A stretch of DNA of 64,000 nucleotides from contig NZ_CP077941.1 in the NCBI RefSeq assembly GCF_019722725.1, positions 930,001-994,000 on the forward strand, given 5' to 3'. This stretch comes from Vreelandella profundi (lineage in GTDB: Bacteria > Pseudomonadota > Gammaproteobacteria > Pseudomonadales > Halomonadaceae). A program made the position numbers and the translations under genes. Position 1 is the stretch's first letter; each line of letters opens with the position of its first letter. The notes under the pieces are model-generated. The model saw nothing but the letters and a program-made list of their open reading frames with translations. It was not told the DNA's origin and did no database searches. Positions 51,992-63,508 of this stretch are shown piece by piece.

Positions 51992-52332
51992 CTAATATCA
52001 CTAGCTTTGGCCGTAGTGGGCTTTCTGACTGGCTGATGCAGCGCGTATCCGCGGTGATTCTGGCTCTTTATACGGTCTTTATCGTCGGCTTCTTGCTGTT
52101 TAATCCGAACCTTGATTATTACGCATGGAGCGGCCTGTTCAACCAAACGTGGATGCGAATTTTCTCGCTACTGGCCTTTATCGCCATCGCGGCACATGCC
52201 TGGATCGGCCTGTGGACCGTAACCACTGACTATCTTAAGTCTACTTGCCTGCGCATGGGTGCCCAAGCTGTCATCATTTTGGGTATTTTTGTGTACTTGG
52301 TGTGGGGCATTCAAATTCTGTGGGGAGCTTGA
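51985..52332 (+). CDS. sdhD: Succinate dehydrogenase hydrophobic membrane anchor subunit
   Basis: Second membrane anchor, 115 aa, three helices. It begins MVTNITSFGRSGLSDWLMQR and has the haem/quinone-region His in AAHAWIGLWTVTTDYLK. The ATG at 51985 has AGGAG at 51973-51977; a TTG two codons earlier is less likely. It starts inside the last codons of sdhC and sdhA follows by 3 bp, so the four genes are coupled. Confidence 0.94.
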   Translation: MVTNITSFGRSGLSDWLMQRVSAVILALYTVFIVGFLLFNPNLDYYAWSGLFNQTWMRIFSLLAFIAIAAHAWIGLWTVTTDYLKSTCLRMGAQAVIILGIFVYLVWGIQILWGA

Positions 52333-52335
52333 TAC

Positions 52336-54108
52336 ATGTCTAATCTGCGTAGCCTGACGTTTGACGCCATTATTATTGGTGGCGGTGGCTCTGGCCTGCG
52401 AGCCGCTCTGGAGCTTGCGAAGTCCGGCAAAAAGACGGCCGTGTTATCAAAAGTTTTCCCGACGCGCTCTCACACCGTTTCTGCTCAGGGCGGCATTACC
52501 TGCGCGATTGGGTCTGATGATCCGAACGATGATTGGCGCTGGCACATGTACGATACCGTTAAAGGCGGTGACTATATTGCTGACCAGGACGCGGCTGAGT
52601 ATATGTGTTCTGAAGGCCCGAAGGCGGTATTCGAGCTTGAACACATGGGTCTGCCGTTCTCGCGCTTAGATAACGGCCGCATTTATCAGCGCCCGTTTGG
52701 TGGCCAGTCTAAAAACTTTGGTGAAGGCGGCCAGGCAGCACGTACCTGTGCCGCGGCTGACCGTACCGGCCATGCGCTGTTACATACCCTGTATCAGAAC
52801 AACTTGAAGAACGACACTGTGTTCCTCAATGAGTGGTATGCGGTAGATTTGGTCAAAAATGCTGACGGTGACGTGGTTGGCTGCATCGCTATGTGCATCG
52901 AAACCGGTGAAGTGGTTCACGTTAAATCGAAAGCCACAGTACTGGCGACCGGTGGTGCGGGCCGTATTTACGCCTCCACGACCAATGCCTTGATCAATAC
53001 GGGTGATGGCATTGGCATGGCAATGCGCGCCGGTTTCCCGATGCAAGACATGGAAATGTGGCAGTTCCATCCGACCGGCATTTACGGTGCGGGTACGCTG
53101 GTTACCGAAGGTTGCCGCGGTGAAGGTGGCTACCTGATCAATAAAGACGGCGAGCGCTTTATGGAGCGTTATGCGCCGAACGCCAAAGATTTGGCCGGCC
53201 GTGACGTTGTTGCCCGCTCTATGGTCATGGAAATTCTGGAAGGTCGTGGCTGCGGCGAGAAGGGCGATCACGTCTTCTTGAAGCTTGATCATCTGGGCGA
53301 AGACGTTCTTGGTAAGCGCCTGCCGGGTATCGTTGAGCTTTCTAAGACCTTTGCACATGTCGATCCTGCTACCGATCCGATCCCGGTCGTACCGACCTGC
53401 CACTACATGATGGGCGGTATTCCGACCAATATTCATGGCCAGGCGATTACACAAGACGAAAGCGGTAACGATCATATCGTTAACGGCCTATTCGCTTGTG
53501 GTGAAGCGGCGTGTGTATCTGTTCACGGTGCTAACCGTTTGGGTGGTAACTCACTGCTTGATTTAGTGGTCTTTGGTCGTGCCGCAGGCATGTTTATCGA
53601 AGGTGCGCTGAACGAAGGCATTGAGTATCTGGATGCTACCGATTCTGACGTTGAATCAGCCATGAAGCGTATTACGCGCTGGAATGAGTCGGAAGGTGGT
53701 GAAAGCATTCCTGAACTTAAGGCTGAGCTTCAGGAAATCATGCAGACCTCCTTCGGCGTATTCCGCGAAGAGAAAAACATGCTGGAAGGCGTTGAGAAGC
53801 TAGCGCTGCTGCGTGAGCGGATCGGCCAGGCGTATCTGCCTGATAAGTCTAATGCGTTCAACACCGCACGGGTTGAAGCGCTAGAACTTGATAACTTGAT
53901 GGAAGTGGCAGAAGCGACGGCGATCGCTGCCCTTGAGCGTAAAGAAAGCCGTGGCGCCCACTCGCGCTATGACTATCCTGACCGTGATGATGTCAACTGG
54001 CTGAAACACTCGCTCTACTTCCCGCTGACCAAGCAGATGAAGCAGCGTGACGTTAACTTCAAGCCGAAAACTGTTGATACGTTCGAACCTAAGGTTCGTA
54101 CCTACTAA
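52336..54108 (+). CDS. sdhA: Succinate dehydrogenase flavoprotein subunit
   Basis: Catalytic subunit oxidising succinate to fumarate with covalent FAD. The 590-aa protein has the FAD fold [17 protein letters not shown], the flavinylated His46 in [11 protein letters not shown], the substrate region [34 protein letters not shown] and [18 protein letters not shown]. It ends VKYRPV-like VRTY, with the C-terminal Fe-S-facing domain present. Starts 3 bp after sdhD, with GGGGAG upstream. Confidence 0.98.
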   Translation: MSNLRSLTFDAIIIGGGGSGLRAALELAKSGKKTAVLSKVFPTRSHTVSAQGGITCAIGSDDPNDDWRWHMYDTVKGGDYIADQDAAEYMCSEGPKAVFELEHMGLPFSRLDNGRIYQRPFGGQSKNFGEGGQAARTCAAADRTGHALLHTLYQNNLKNDTVFLNEWYAVDLVKNADGDVVGCIAMCIETGEVVHVKSKATVLATGGAGRIYASTTNALINTGDGIGMAMRAGFPMQDMEMWQFHPTGIYGAGTLVTEGCRGEGGYLINKDGERFMERYAPNAKDLAGRDVVARSMVMEILEGRGCGEKGDHVFLKLDHLGEDVLGKRLPGIVELSKTFAHVDPATDPIPVVPTCHYMMGGIPTNIHGQAITQDESGNDHIVNGLFACGEAACVSVHGANRLGGNSLLDLVVFGRAAGMFIEGALNEGIEYLDATDSDVESAMKRITRWNESEGGESIPELKAELQEIMQTSFGVFREEKNMLEGVEKLALLRERIGQAYLPDKSNAFNTARVEALELDNLMEVAEATAIAALERKESRGAHSRYDYPDRDDVNWLKHSLYFPLTKQMKQRDVNFKPKTVDTFEPKVRTY

Positions 54109-54135
54109 ACGCCGCATTGACGAGAGGGAGTCACT

Positions 54136-54846
54136 ATGTCCAATCTTCAGGTATCCGTATACCGCTATAATCCGGAAACCGACTCCGCACCTTACATGCA
54201 GGAGTTTCAGGTCGATACCAAAGGCCGCGATGTAATGGTGCTGGATGTTCTTCATCTAATGAAGGAGCAAGACAGCGGTCTGGCGTTTCGTCGCAGCTGC
54301 CGTGAAGGCGTTTGCGGTTCAGACGGCATGAACATGAACGGCAAAAACGGCCTGGCGTGTATCACGCCGCTGTCAGACGTTGTGAAAAACAACAAGCTGA
54401 CCCTGCGCCCGCTGCCTGGCTTGCCGGTTATTCGCGACATGGTCGTTGATATGGGCTTGTTCTATAAGCAGTACGAGCGTATTCAGCCCTACCTGCAAAA
54501 CGATACGCCTGCGCCGGCTATTGAGCGTCTTCAGTCTCCGGAAGAGCGCGAAAAGCTAGACGGCCTGTATGAGTGTATTTTGTGTGCATGCTGTTCTACG
54601 TCGTGCCCGTCGTTTTGGTGGAACCCTGAGAAGTTTGTGGGGCCTGCGGGTCTGCTACAGTCATACCGCTTTTTGGCCGATTCTCGTGATACGGCCACTA
54701 GTGAGCGTCTAAGCAATCTGGAAGATCCTTTCTCGGTTTTCCGGTGCCGTGGCATCATGAACTGTGTGGCGGTATGTCCAAAAGGCCTGAATCCTACTCG
54801 TGCGATCGGTAAAATCCGCGAAATGCTACTCGCCGATGCTACCTAA
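54136..54846 (+). CDS. sdhB: Succinate dehydrogenase iron-sulfur subunit
   Basis: Electron relay with three Fe-S clusters; 236 aa. The 2Fe-2S site is SCREGVCGSDGMNMNGKNGL-AC, the 4Fe-4S site CILCACCSTSCPSFWW, and the 3Fe-4S region CRGIMNCVAVCPKGLNP. GAGGGAG stands before the ATG, 27 bp after sdhA. The downstream 410 bp before sucA hold hairpins and a tandem repeat. Confidence 0.98.
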   Translation: MSNLQVSVYRYNPETDSAPYMQEFQVDTKGRDVMVLDVLHLMKEQDSGLAFRRSCREGVCGSDGMNMNGKNGLACITPLSDVVKNNKLTLRPLPGLPVIRDMVVDMGLFYKQYERIQPYLQNDTPAPAIERLQSPEEREKLDGLYECILCACCSTSCPSFWWNPEKFVGPAGLLQSYRFLADSRDTATSERLSNLEDPFSVFRCRGIMNCVAVCPKGLNPTRAIGKIREMLLADAT

Positions 54847-54945
54847 GCGTATGACATTTGAGTAAAAAAGTGAGCGCCGCTTAAGTTGAGCAACAATGCC
54901 ACTTAAATCATGGGGCTTCGCTTGTTATCATAGGGTTCGTCACGT

Positions 54946-55012
54946 AGTGCGGCGTCACGCCGCACTGCTGACCAGGCAAGTTTGAAAGCCGGTGCCTTGA
55001 GTACCGGCTTTC
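54946..55012. other. Two strong hairpins between sdhB and sucA
   Basis: AGTGCGGCG/CGCCGCACT with a 3-nt loop (54946-54966), then GAAAGCCGGT/ACCGGCTTTC with a 9-nt loop (54984-55012). Neither has a T-run. They are candidates for mRNA processing or stability control that separates sdh from suc expression. Confidence 0.6.
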
Positions 55013-55053
55013 GAGCATGAACTGAAGATTAAAAGCCGTATGAACCGTTAGGT

Positions 55054-55128
55054 GATGAATTGCTAGACGACGAATTGCTTGATGAAGAATTGCTTGATGA
55101 AGAATTGCTTGATGAGAAATCGTTAGAT
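55054..55128. repeat. 15-bp tandem repeat between sdhB and sucA
   Basis: Five consecutive 15-bp units. The central ones are GAAGAATTGCTTGAT twice, preceded by GACGAATTGCTTGAT and the degenerate GATGAATTGCTAGAC, and followed by GAGAAATCGTTAGAT. The period is in frame (DEELL-like) but no start codon precedes it, as a stop lies just upstream in that frame. Likely a short minisatellite in the untranslated region. Confidence 0.8.
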
Positions 55129-55256
55129 GAATAGGGTTTCCGGCCGCTGGCCGGCGCCGCCGGTAAATGTATCGCCCCGCCGGCAGGGCAACAGCGATGT
55201 CGCCGCACGCTTGCGACGATACCGATACCACCCCATCAGTGCAGGGTGACCGAGAG

Positions 55257-58091
55257 ATGCAACAAGGCATAATGGAGTTGATGTGGCGTTCCTCTCACGT
55301 TAGTGGCGGCAATGTTCACTACGTGGAAGCGCTTTACGAGCAGTACCTCGCAGATCCTGAGTCTGTCCTTGACGAATGGCGCAGCTATTTTGATCAGCTG
55401 CCTCGTCCCGAGGGCGGCGCCTCCCACGATGTCCCACTAAGCCCAGTACGTGATCAGTTCTACCAGCTAGGGCGTGAAAATCGCCCGGGCCGCGTAGTCG
55501 CCGCTGCCGATAGCGGAGAGAATAAAAAGCAGGTGAAAGTCCTGCAGCTGATTAACGCCTACCGCTTTCGTGGCCATCAAAAGGCCAATATCGACCCGCT
55601 AGGACTGCGTAATCCCACCCCCGTACCGGATCTCGATCTGTCGTTTCATCAGCTTTCAAAAGCTGATTTGGACACCGAGTTCCAAACCGGTTCTTTCTTC
55701 TTAGGCATCGACAAAGCACCGCTGCGCGATATCGTGGATGCGTTGGAGCGTACGTATTGCCGCTCCATCGGCTGCGAGATCATGCACATTGTCGATACAG
55801 AAGAAAAACGCTGGTTGCAGCGGCGTTTTGAGTCGGTTCGCAGTGCGCCCGAATTCAGCGCTGACGTGCGCAAGCACGTTCTGGAGCGCTTGACGGCGGC
55901 TGAAGGCTTGGAGAATTACCTGGCATCCAAATATCCAGGTACCAAGCGTTTCGGCCTTGAGGGCGGTGAAGCGTTTGTGCCCATGATGGATGAACTCATC
56001 CAGCGTGCCGGGGGTTATGGCACCAAGGAAGTGGTCATCGGTATGGCACACCGCGGGCGACTTAACCTGTTGGTCAATATTTTGGGCAAAAACCCAGCTG
56101 ATTTGATCGATGAGTTTGATGGTAAAAAAGTCATCGAGCGTGGCTCAGGTGACGTTAAGTACCATCAGGGCTTTAGTTCTAACGTCATGTCTCCGGGTGG
56201 CGAAGTTCACTTGGCCATGTCGTTTAATCCATCGCACCTAGAAATCGTGGCGCCGGTGGTAGAAGGTTCGGTTCGCGCTCGTCAAGATCGCCGCAAAGAT
56301 GAAGATGGCAGTAAAGTACTGCCTATCAACGTCCATGGTGATGCTTCTTTTGCTGGTCAGGGCGTGGTGATGGAGACATTCCAGATGTCCCAAACCCGTG
56401 CTTATAAGACCGGCGGTACCGTCCACGTTGTGATTAATAACCAAGTGGGCTTTACCACGTCACATCCGCTGGATGCACGCTCTACCGAATACTGCACTGA
56501 TATTGCCAAGATGGTTCAAGCGCCTATTTTTCATGTTAATGGCGATGACCCGGATGCAGTGCTGCACGCAACACAGGTCGCTCTCGACTATCGCCAGCAG
56601 TTCAAAAAGGACGTGGTGATCGATCTGGTTTGTTACCGCCGTCGCGGTCACAACGAAGCTGACGAGCCATCCGGCACGCAGCCAATGATGTATGCAAAAA
56701 TTAAAGGTCATCCGTCTGCACGCACGCTGTATGCCAAGCGCCTGGTTGATCAGGGCGTGCTGTCAGAAGAGTCCGCCAAAGCAATGGTGGAAACGTATCG
56801 CAGTGATTTAGTTGCCGGCAACCACGTTGCCAATGCGCTAGTGCAAGAACCCAATGCTTCGCTGTTTGTTGACTGGGCACCTTACCTGGGCCACGAGTGG
56901 TCGGGCGATGCAGACACCACCTTCGATATGAAGCGTCTGCAGCAGCTAGCCGCACGCATGTGTGAAGTTCCAGACGGTGTCGAAGTTCAGCGTCAGGTCG
57001 CTAAGATTTATGAAGATCGGCGCAAGATGCAGGCCGGTGGGCTGGCGCTTAACTGGGGGTTTGCAGAAACGCTCGCTTACGCCACGCTGTTAGAGCAAGG
57101 TCATCCGATTCGTATTACTGGGCAGGACGTAGGACGCGGTACTTTCTCCCATCGCCATGCGGTGGTGCACAATCAGAAAGACGGCTCGACCTATGTTCCG
57201 CTGCAGAATATGACCGACGGGCAGCCGTGTTTCACCATTCATGACTCTTTCCTTTCTGAAGAAGCGGTGCTGGCATTTGAGTATGGTTACTCAACGACCG
57301 CGCCGAATGATCTGGTGATCTGGGAAGCACAGTTTGGTGACTTCTTTAACGGTGCCCAGGTGGTGGTGGACCAGTTCATCTCCTCAGGTGAGACGAAGTG
57401 GGGCCGGGTGTGTGGTTTAACCATGCTGTTACCCCATGGCTATGAAGGTCAGGGCCCGGAGCATTCCTCCGCACGCTTAGAGCGTTTCCTGCAGATGTGC
57501 GCCGAGCAAAATATGCAGGTATGTGTGCCGACGACTCCCGCACAGATTTATCATTTGCTGCGTCGTCAGGTAATTCGCCCGCTGCGTAAGCCTCTTGTGG
57601 TGATGACACCTAAATCGCTGCTGCGTCATAAAGAAGCGATTTCGAGCCTTGAAGATCTTGCCCACGGTAAGTTCCACATGGTGCTTGCCGATCAAGCAGA
57701 GCTTGCGCCAGAAAAGGTTAAACGTGTTGTGCTGTGCGCTGGCAAGGTTTATTACGACCTGGCCGCTTCGCGCGCTGAGAATGAGCGTGAGGACACGGCG
57801 ATTCTACGCCTTGAGCAGCTCTATCCCTTCCCGAAAGAAGAACTTCTGGAAGCGCTTAAGGACTATACCAACGTAGAAGACATTGTGTGGTGTCAGGAAG
57901 AGCCGCTGAACCAAGGCGCCTGGTACTCTAGTCAGCACAACATACGTGCAGTGGCCGATATGCTGAAAGATGGCTTCGGGCGCGATTTGAAATTCGCAGG
58001 ACGTCCTGCCTCTGCTGCTCCGGCAGCCGGCTATATGTCCGTCCATACTGAACAGCAGCGCCAGCTGGTGGAAGACGCTTTTAACCTATAA
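55257..58091 (+). CDS. sucA: 2-oxoglutarate dehydrogenase E1 component
   Basis: Thiamine-diphosphate decarboxylase of the 2-oxoglutarate dehydrogenase complex; 944 aa, family length. The N-terminal peripheral-subunit binding segment is MWRSSHVSGGNVHYVEALYE, then IGMAHRGRLNLLVNILGK, the ThDP motif region GDASFAGQGVVMETFQMSQ and RRRGHNEADEPSGTQPMMY; the C-terminal half includes GRGTFSHRHAVVHNQ and GYEGQGPEHSSARLERFLQ. The frame opens at 55167, but the ATG at 55257 fits homologues. Operon with sucB, 38 bp on. Confidence 0.97.
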   Translation: MQQGIMELMWRSSHVSGGNVHYVEALYEQYLADPESVLDEWRSYFDQLPRPEGGASHDVPLSPVRDQFYQLGRENRPGRVVAAADSGENKKQVKVLQLINAYRFRGHQKANIDPLGLRNPTPVPDLDLSFHQLSKADLDTEFQTGSFFLGIDKAPLRDIVDALERTYCRSIGCEIMHIVDTEEKRWLQRRFESVRSAPEFSADVRKHVLERLTAAEGLENYLASKYPGTKRFGLEGGEAFVPMMDELIQRAGGYGTKEVVIGMAHRGRLNLLVNILGKNPADLIDEFDGKKVIERGSGDVKYHQGFSSNVMSPGGEVHLAMSFNPSHLEIVAPVVEGSVRARQDRRKDEDGSKVLPINVHGDASFAGQGVVMETFQMSQTRAYKTGGTVHVVINNQVGFTTSHPLDARSTEYCTDIAKMVQAPIFHVNGDDPDAVLHATQVALDYRQQFKKDVVIDLVCYRRRGHNEADEPSGTQPMMYAKIKGHPSARTLYAKRLVDQGVLSEESAKAMVETYRSDLVAGNHVANALVQEPNASLFVDWAPYLGHEWSGDADTTFDMKRLQQLAARMCEVPDGVEVQRQVAKIYEDRRKMQAGGLALNWGFAETLAYATLLEQGHPIRITGQDVGRGTFSHRHAVVHNQKDGSTYVPLQNMTDGQPCFTIHDSFLSEEAVLAFEYGYSTTAPNDLVIWEAQFGDFFNGAQVVVDQFISSGETKWGRVCGLTMLLPHGYEGQGPEHSSARLERFLQMCAEQNMQVCVPTTPAQIYHLLRRQVIRPLRKPLVVMTPKSLLRHKEAISSLEDLAHGKFHMVLADQAELAPEKVKRVVLCAGKVYYDLAASRAENEREDTAILRLEQLYPFPKEELLEALKDYTNVEDIVWCQEEPLNQGAWYSSQHNIRAVADMLKDGFGRDLKFAGRPASAAPAAGYMSVHTEQQRQLVEDAFNL

Positions 58092-58129
58092 GCGGCCACT
58101 GGATTTAGAGAACACATAAGGGAAACGAC

Positions 58130-59710
58130 ATGGCTACTGAGATCAAAGCGCCAACCTTTCCGGAATCCGTTGCCGAAGGCACAGTGGCGGCGTGGCATAA
58201 AAAGCCGGGTGACAGCGTTGAACGTGACGAGCTGATTGTTGAAATTGAAACCGACAAAGTGGTGCTGGAAGTCGTTGCACCGGAAGCGGGTACCCTGACA
58301 GACGTGATGGCCGAAGAGGGCGAGACCGTTTCTTCAGAGCAGCTGCTAGGCAAAATCGGTGAAGCCAGTGCCTCTGGCGATAGCGCTGAGAAAGAAGAGA
58401 AATCTTCTGACGAGCCGAAAGCCGAGGCGTCTGACAAGCAAGACGAAAAGAAAGAAGCTAAGCCGGAAGAGAAAAAGCCTAGCGGCGGTAAGCAGCACGA
58501 TGTCAAAGCTCCCAGCTTCCCTGAGTCTATTCAGGAAGGCACCGTGGCAACATGGCACAAAAAAGTCGGCGAAGCGGTGAAGCGCGATGAAGTGCTGGCC
58601 GACATCGAAACCGACAAAGTAGTGCTGGAAGTCGTTGCACCGGCAGACGGCGCCCTGGCTGAAATCAAAGCCGAAGAGGGTAGCCAAGTAGAATCCGAAG
58701 CGATTCTGGCCGTGTTTACTGAAGGTGCTGGCGGCGATAGCAGCGGTGCTGATGAAGCGCCTGCTAAAGCAGACAGCAGTAGCGATGATGATGGCGCCGA
58801 TGAGAAAGTGGGCGATAAAATCCTTGCTCCGTCTGCCCGTAAAATGGTTGCTGAGCACGACCTGGATGTCGCCAAGATCGAGGGCACCGGTAAAGGTGGC
58901 CGTATCTTGAAAGAAGACGTTCAGAAAGCAGTCAAAGACGGCTCTGCCAAGAAAGCTGCTAAGGCTGCTGCACCGGCGAAAGCGGCCGCTGCACCGGTGG
59001 CTGAAGGTGATCGCGTTGAGAAACGTGTACCCATGAGCCGCCTGCGCCAAACCATCGCTAAGCGGTTGGTTCAGGCACAGCAAACGGCAGCGATGCTGAC
59101 GACGTACAACGAAGTGGACATGACCGAGATCATGGCCCTGCGTGCCCAGTACAAAGAAACCTTCCAAAAAGCTCACGATATTAAACTGGGCTTTATGGGC
59201 TTCTTTGTAAAAGCGGCCTCTGAAGCGCTCAAGCGCTACCCAGACGTTAACGCTTCTATCGACGGTACCGACATCGTTTATCACGGCTACCAAGATATCG
59301 GCGTCGCGGTATCCACCCCTCGTGGGCTTGTCGTGCCGGTGCTGCGTGATACCGACAGCATGAAAATTGCTGACGTTGAGCGCACCATCGTCGACTTCGG
59401 TAAGCGTGCTCGTGACGGCAAGCTGGGCATGGACGACATGATCGGTGGCACCTTTACGATCACCAATGGCGGCACTTTTGGCTCATTGATGTCGACGCCG
59501 ATCATCAATCCGCCGCAAACCGCCATTCTGGGAATGCACAAAATCCAGGATCGTCCGATGGCAGTTAACGGTAAGGTCGAGATTCGCCCGATGATGTATC
59601 TGGCGCTCTCTTACGACCACCGTATGATCGACGGCAAAGACGCTGTCCAGTTCTTGGTTACCCTTAAAGAATTGCTGGAAGATCCTGCACGTCTGCTGCT
59701 GGATGTCTAA
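58130..59710 (+). CDS. sucB: 2-oxoglutarate dehydrogenase E2 (dihydrolipoyl succinyltransferase) with two lipoyl domains
   Basis: Core enzyme that passes the succinyl group to CoA. The 526-aa protein is about 120 residues longer than standard SucB because it has two lipoyl domains: residues 1-75 (lipoyl Lys43 in [11 protein letters not shown]) and about 123-197 (Lys163 in [11 protein letters not shown]). A charged Lys/Glu linker joins them. Next comes the E3/E1-binding domain ([20 protein letters not shown]), an Ala/Lys linker, and the catalytic domain ending with the active His in [22 protein letters not shown] precedes the ATG. Confidence 0.97.
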   Translation: MATEIKAPTFPESVAEGTVAAWHKKPGDSVERDELIVEIETDKVVLEVVAPEAGTLTDVMAEEGETVSSEQLLGKIGEASASGDSAEKEEKSSDEPKAEASDKQDEKKEAKPEEKKPSGGKQHDVKAPSFPESIQEGTVATWHKKVGEAVKRDEVLADIETDKVVLEVVAPADGALAEIKAEEGSQVESEAILAVFTEGAGGDSSGADEAPAKADSSSDDDGADEKVGDKILAPSARKMVAEHDLDVAKIEGTGKGGRILKEDVQKAVKDGSAKKAAKAAAPAKAAAAPVAEGDRVEKRVPMSRLRQTIAKRLVQAQQTAAMLTTYNEVDMTEIMALRAQYKETFQKAHDIKLGFMGFFVKAASEALKRYPDVNASIDGTDIVYHGYQDIGVAVSTPRGLVVPVLRDTDSMKIADVERTIVDFGKRARDGKLGMDDMIGGTFTITNGGTFGSLMSTPIINPPQTAILGMHKIQDRPMAVNGKVEIRPMMYLALSYDHRMIDGKDAVQFLVTLKELLEDPARLLLDV

Positions 59711-59734
59711 ATAAGCATCGGCATATGACGCTAA

Positions 59735-61255
<1,521 letters not shown>

Positions 61256-61274
61256 TTCAGTAAGCAACAACGAA

Positions 61275-61294
61275 GCGCCACCTCTGGGTGGCGC
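61275..61294. other. Hairpin after lpd
   Basis: GCGCCACC/GGTGGCGC with a TCTG loop, 20 bp after the lpd stop. No T-run follows, so read-through into sucCD is expected. Confidence 0.55.
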
Positions 61295-61401
61295 AACACT
61301 TTCGGCTTTGTCGTCATACGCAAAGATCGAAAGAACGGGGATGACCAGTTTGATAGAAACTGATCATCGTTCGAGTCACATGCAACCAATGGCATGAATC
61401 G

Positions 61402-62568
61402 ATGAATCTTCACGAGTATCAAGGTAAACAGCTGTTTGCCGACTATGGTCTACCAGTGTCTAAAGGCTTTGCTGTCGACACCCCCGAAGAAGCGGAAGAA
61501 GCTTGCAAAAAAATCGGCGGAGACATGTGGGTTGTTAAAGCCCAGGTTCACGCTGGTGGCCGCGGTAAAGCAGGCGGCGTTAAGCTGATCAAAGATCCGG
61601 CTGAAGCTAAAGCATTCGCTGAAAAATGGTTAGGCAAGAACTTAGTAACCTTCCAAACTGACGAAAAAGGTCAGCCGGTTGCCAAGATTCTAGTTGAAAC
61701 CTGCACCGATATCGCCGATGAGCTGTACCTCGGCGCTGTTGTTGATCGTACTACCCGTCGCGTTGTCTTCATGGCTTCTACCGAAGGTGGTGTAGAGATC
61801 GAGACAGTTGCAGAAGAAACGCCGGAAAAAATTCTTAAAGCAGAAATCGATCCGCTGGTCGGCGCACAGCCGTACCAAGCGCGTGAACTAGCGTTTGCAC
61901 TGGGCCTGAAAGGCGACCAGATCAAACAGTTCACCAAGATTTTCCTAGGTTTGTCGCAGTTGTTCCACGACAAAGACCTGGCGCTGTTGGAAATTAACCC
62001 GCTGGTTGTCACTGAAGAAGGCAATCTGCACTGCCTCGATGCCAAACTGGGCCTCGACAGCAATGCGCTGTACCGCCACCCAGACCTGCAAGCTATGCGC
62101 GATCCGTCTCAAGAAGACCAGCGCGAAGCCGATGCGGCGAAGTGGGAGCTTAACTATGTAGCGCTTGATGGCAACATCGGCTGCATGGTAAATGGCGCAG
62201 GCCTGGCCATGGGTACGATGGATATTGTTAACCTGAGCGGCGGCAAGCCAGCAAACTTCTTGGACGTCGGCGGCGGCGCAACCAAGGAGCGCGTAGCTGA
62301 AGCGTTCAAAATCATCCTGTCTGACGACAATGTTAAAGCCGTACTGGTTAACATCTTCGGCGGTATCGTACGTTGCGACATGATTGCTGAAGGCATTATC
62401 GGTGCCGTTGAGCAAGTCGGTGTCAATGTGCCGGTTGTCGTACGTCTAGAAGGTAACAACGCCGAGCTGGGTGCTGAAAAATTAGCGTCTAGCGGTCTGA
62501 ATATCATCGCGGCTACCAGTCTGACCGACGCGGCTCAGCAGGTCGTTAAAGCGGCGGAGGGCAAGTAA
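61402..62568 (+). CDS. sucC: Succinyl-CoA synthetase (ADP-forming) beta subunit
   Basis: Nucleotide-binding subunit of succinate-CoA ligase; 388 aa, usual length. [21 protein letters not shown] begins the ATP-grasp fold; [29 protein letters not shown] and [16 protein letters not shown] are family marks. The ATG at 61402 has no clear ribosome-binding site, odd for a highly expressed gene. The stop overlaps the sucD start (TAATG at 62566-62570). Confidence 0.97.
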   Translation: MNLHEYQGKQLFADYGLPVSKGFAVDTPEEAEEACKKIGGDMWVVKAQVHAGGRGKAGGVKLIKDPAEAKAFAEKWLGKNLVTFQTDEKGQPVAKILVETCTDIADELYLGAVVDRTTRRVVFMASTEGGVEIETVAEETPEKILKAEIDPLVGAQPYQARELAFALGLKGDQIKQFTKIFLGLSQLFHDKDLALLEINPLVVTEEGNLHCLDAKLGLDSNALYRHPDLQAMRDPSQEDQREADAAKWELNYVALDGNIGCMVNGAGLAMGTMDIVNLSGGKPANFLDVGGGATKERVAEAFKIILSDDNVKAVLVNIFGGIVRCDMIAEGIIGAVEQVGVNVPVVVRLEGNNAELGAEKLASSGLNIIAATSLTDAAQQVVKAAEGK

Positions 62569-63440
62569 TGAGCATCCTGATCGATAAGAACACCAAGGTC
62601 ATCTGCCAGGGCTTCACCGGTGGCCAGGGCACGTTCCACTCCGAGCAGGCGATTGCCTACGGTACGCAAATGGTCGGTGGTGTTACGCCGGGCAAAGGCG
62701 GCCAAACGCACCTCGGTCTGCCCGTTTTTAACACCGTTAAAGAAGCGGTAGAGAAAACCGGTGCGGAAGCCAGCGTTATCTACGTGCCGGCGCCGTTCTG
62801 TAAAGACTCAATCCTTGAAGCGGCGAATGCCGGTATCAAGCTGATTGTGTGCATCACTGAAGGCATCGCTACGCTAGATATGCTCGAAGCAAAAGTTAAA
62901 TGCGACGAGCTGGGCGTACGTCTGATCGGCCCTAACTGCCCGGGTGTTATTACACCGGGTGAATGCAAAATCGGCATCATGCCGGGGCATATTCATCAGC
63001 CAGGCCGCGTCGGCATCGTATCGCGTTCAGGTACCTTGACCTATGAAGCCGTTAAGCAGACAACTGATCACGGTTTTGGTCAGTCTACCTGTGTTGGTAT
63101 CGGCGGCGACCCGATTCCGGGTTCTAACTTCATCGACATCCTTGAGATGTTCGAGAAAGACCCGAAAACCGAAGCCATCGTTATGATCGGTGAAATCGGC
63201 GGTACGGCGGAAGAAGAAGCGGCGGCTTACATCAAAGACCACGTTTCTAAGCCTGTGGTTTCTTACATTGCCGGTGTTACTGCACCTCCTGGCAAGCGTA
63301 TGGGCCATGCGGGCGCAATCATCTCTGGCGGTAAAGGCACCGCTGACGAGAAGTTTGCGGCCCTTGAAGACGCCGGTGTTAAAACCGTGCGCTCTTTGGC
63401 TGACATTGGCGATGCGCTAAAAGAAGTTACTGGCTGGTAA
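62568..63440 (+). CDS. sucD: Succinyl-CoA synthetase alpha subunit
   Basis: CoA-binding and phospho-histidine subunit; 290 aa. [20 protein letters not shown] forms the CoA site, [20 protein letters not shown] and [19 protein letters not shown] are conserved, and the active His is in [20 protein letters not shown]. Translationally coupled to sucC by a one-base overlap and followed by a strong terminator, so it ends the operon. Confidence 0.98.
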   Translation: MSILIDKNTKVICQGFTGGQGTFHSEQAIAYGTQMVGGVTPGKGGQTHLGLPVFNTVKEAVEKTGAEASVIYVPAPFCKDSILEAANAGIKLIVCITEGIATLDMLEAKVKCDELGVRLIGPNCPGVITPGECKIGIMPGHIHQPGRVGIVSRSGTLTYEAVKQTTDHGFGQSTCVGIGGDPIPGSNFIDILEMFEKDPKTEAIVMIGEIGGTAEEEAAAYIKDHVSKPVVSYIAGVTAPPGKRMGHAGAIISGGKGTADEKFAALEDAGVKTVRSLADIGDALKEVTGW

Positions 63441-63467
63441 GCCATTGACGTTTAGCTGCACGCTGTA

Positions 63468-63494
63468 AAGGCGCCCTTCGGGGCGCCTTTATTC
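63468..63494. terminator. Terminator of the sdh-suc operon
   Basis: AAAGGCGCCC-TTCG-GGGCGCCTTT followed by ATT: a 10-bp perfect stem with tetraloop. The A-rich left side makes it usable for the converging membrane-protein gene too. Confidence 0.92.
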
Positions 63495-63508
63495 GTTAGC
63501 GGATAAGG

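Noticed and set aside
51373..52146. 257-aa minus-strand frame over sdhC
   Set aside because: It lies opposite sdhC and the leader, has no recognisable domain, and reflects the reverse of a real coding sequence.
52780..53475. 231-aa minus-strand frame over sdhA
   Set aside because: Antisense shadow of sdhA, with no promoter or ribosome-binding site.
55054..55128. CRISPR-like repeat
   Set aside because: Units are contiguous 15-mers without spacers and no cas genes are present.
54908..55270. 120-aa minus-strand frame covering the tandem repeat (HQAIL repeats)
   Set aside because: Its repeats come from the 15-bp tandem DNA repeat; there is no start signal or conserved domain.
58346..59293. 315-aa minus-strand frame over sucB
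   Set aside because: Antisense to the conserved sucB reading frame with low-complexity Phe/Arg/His composition.
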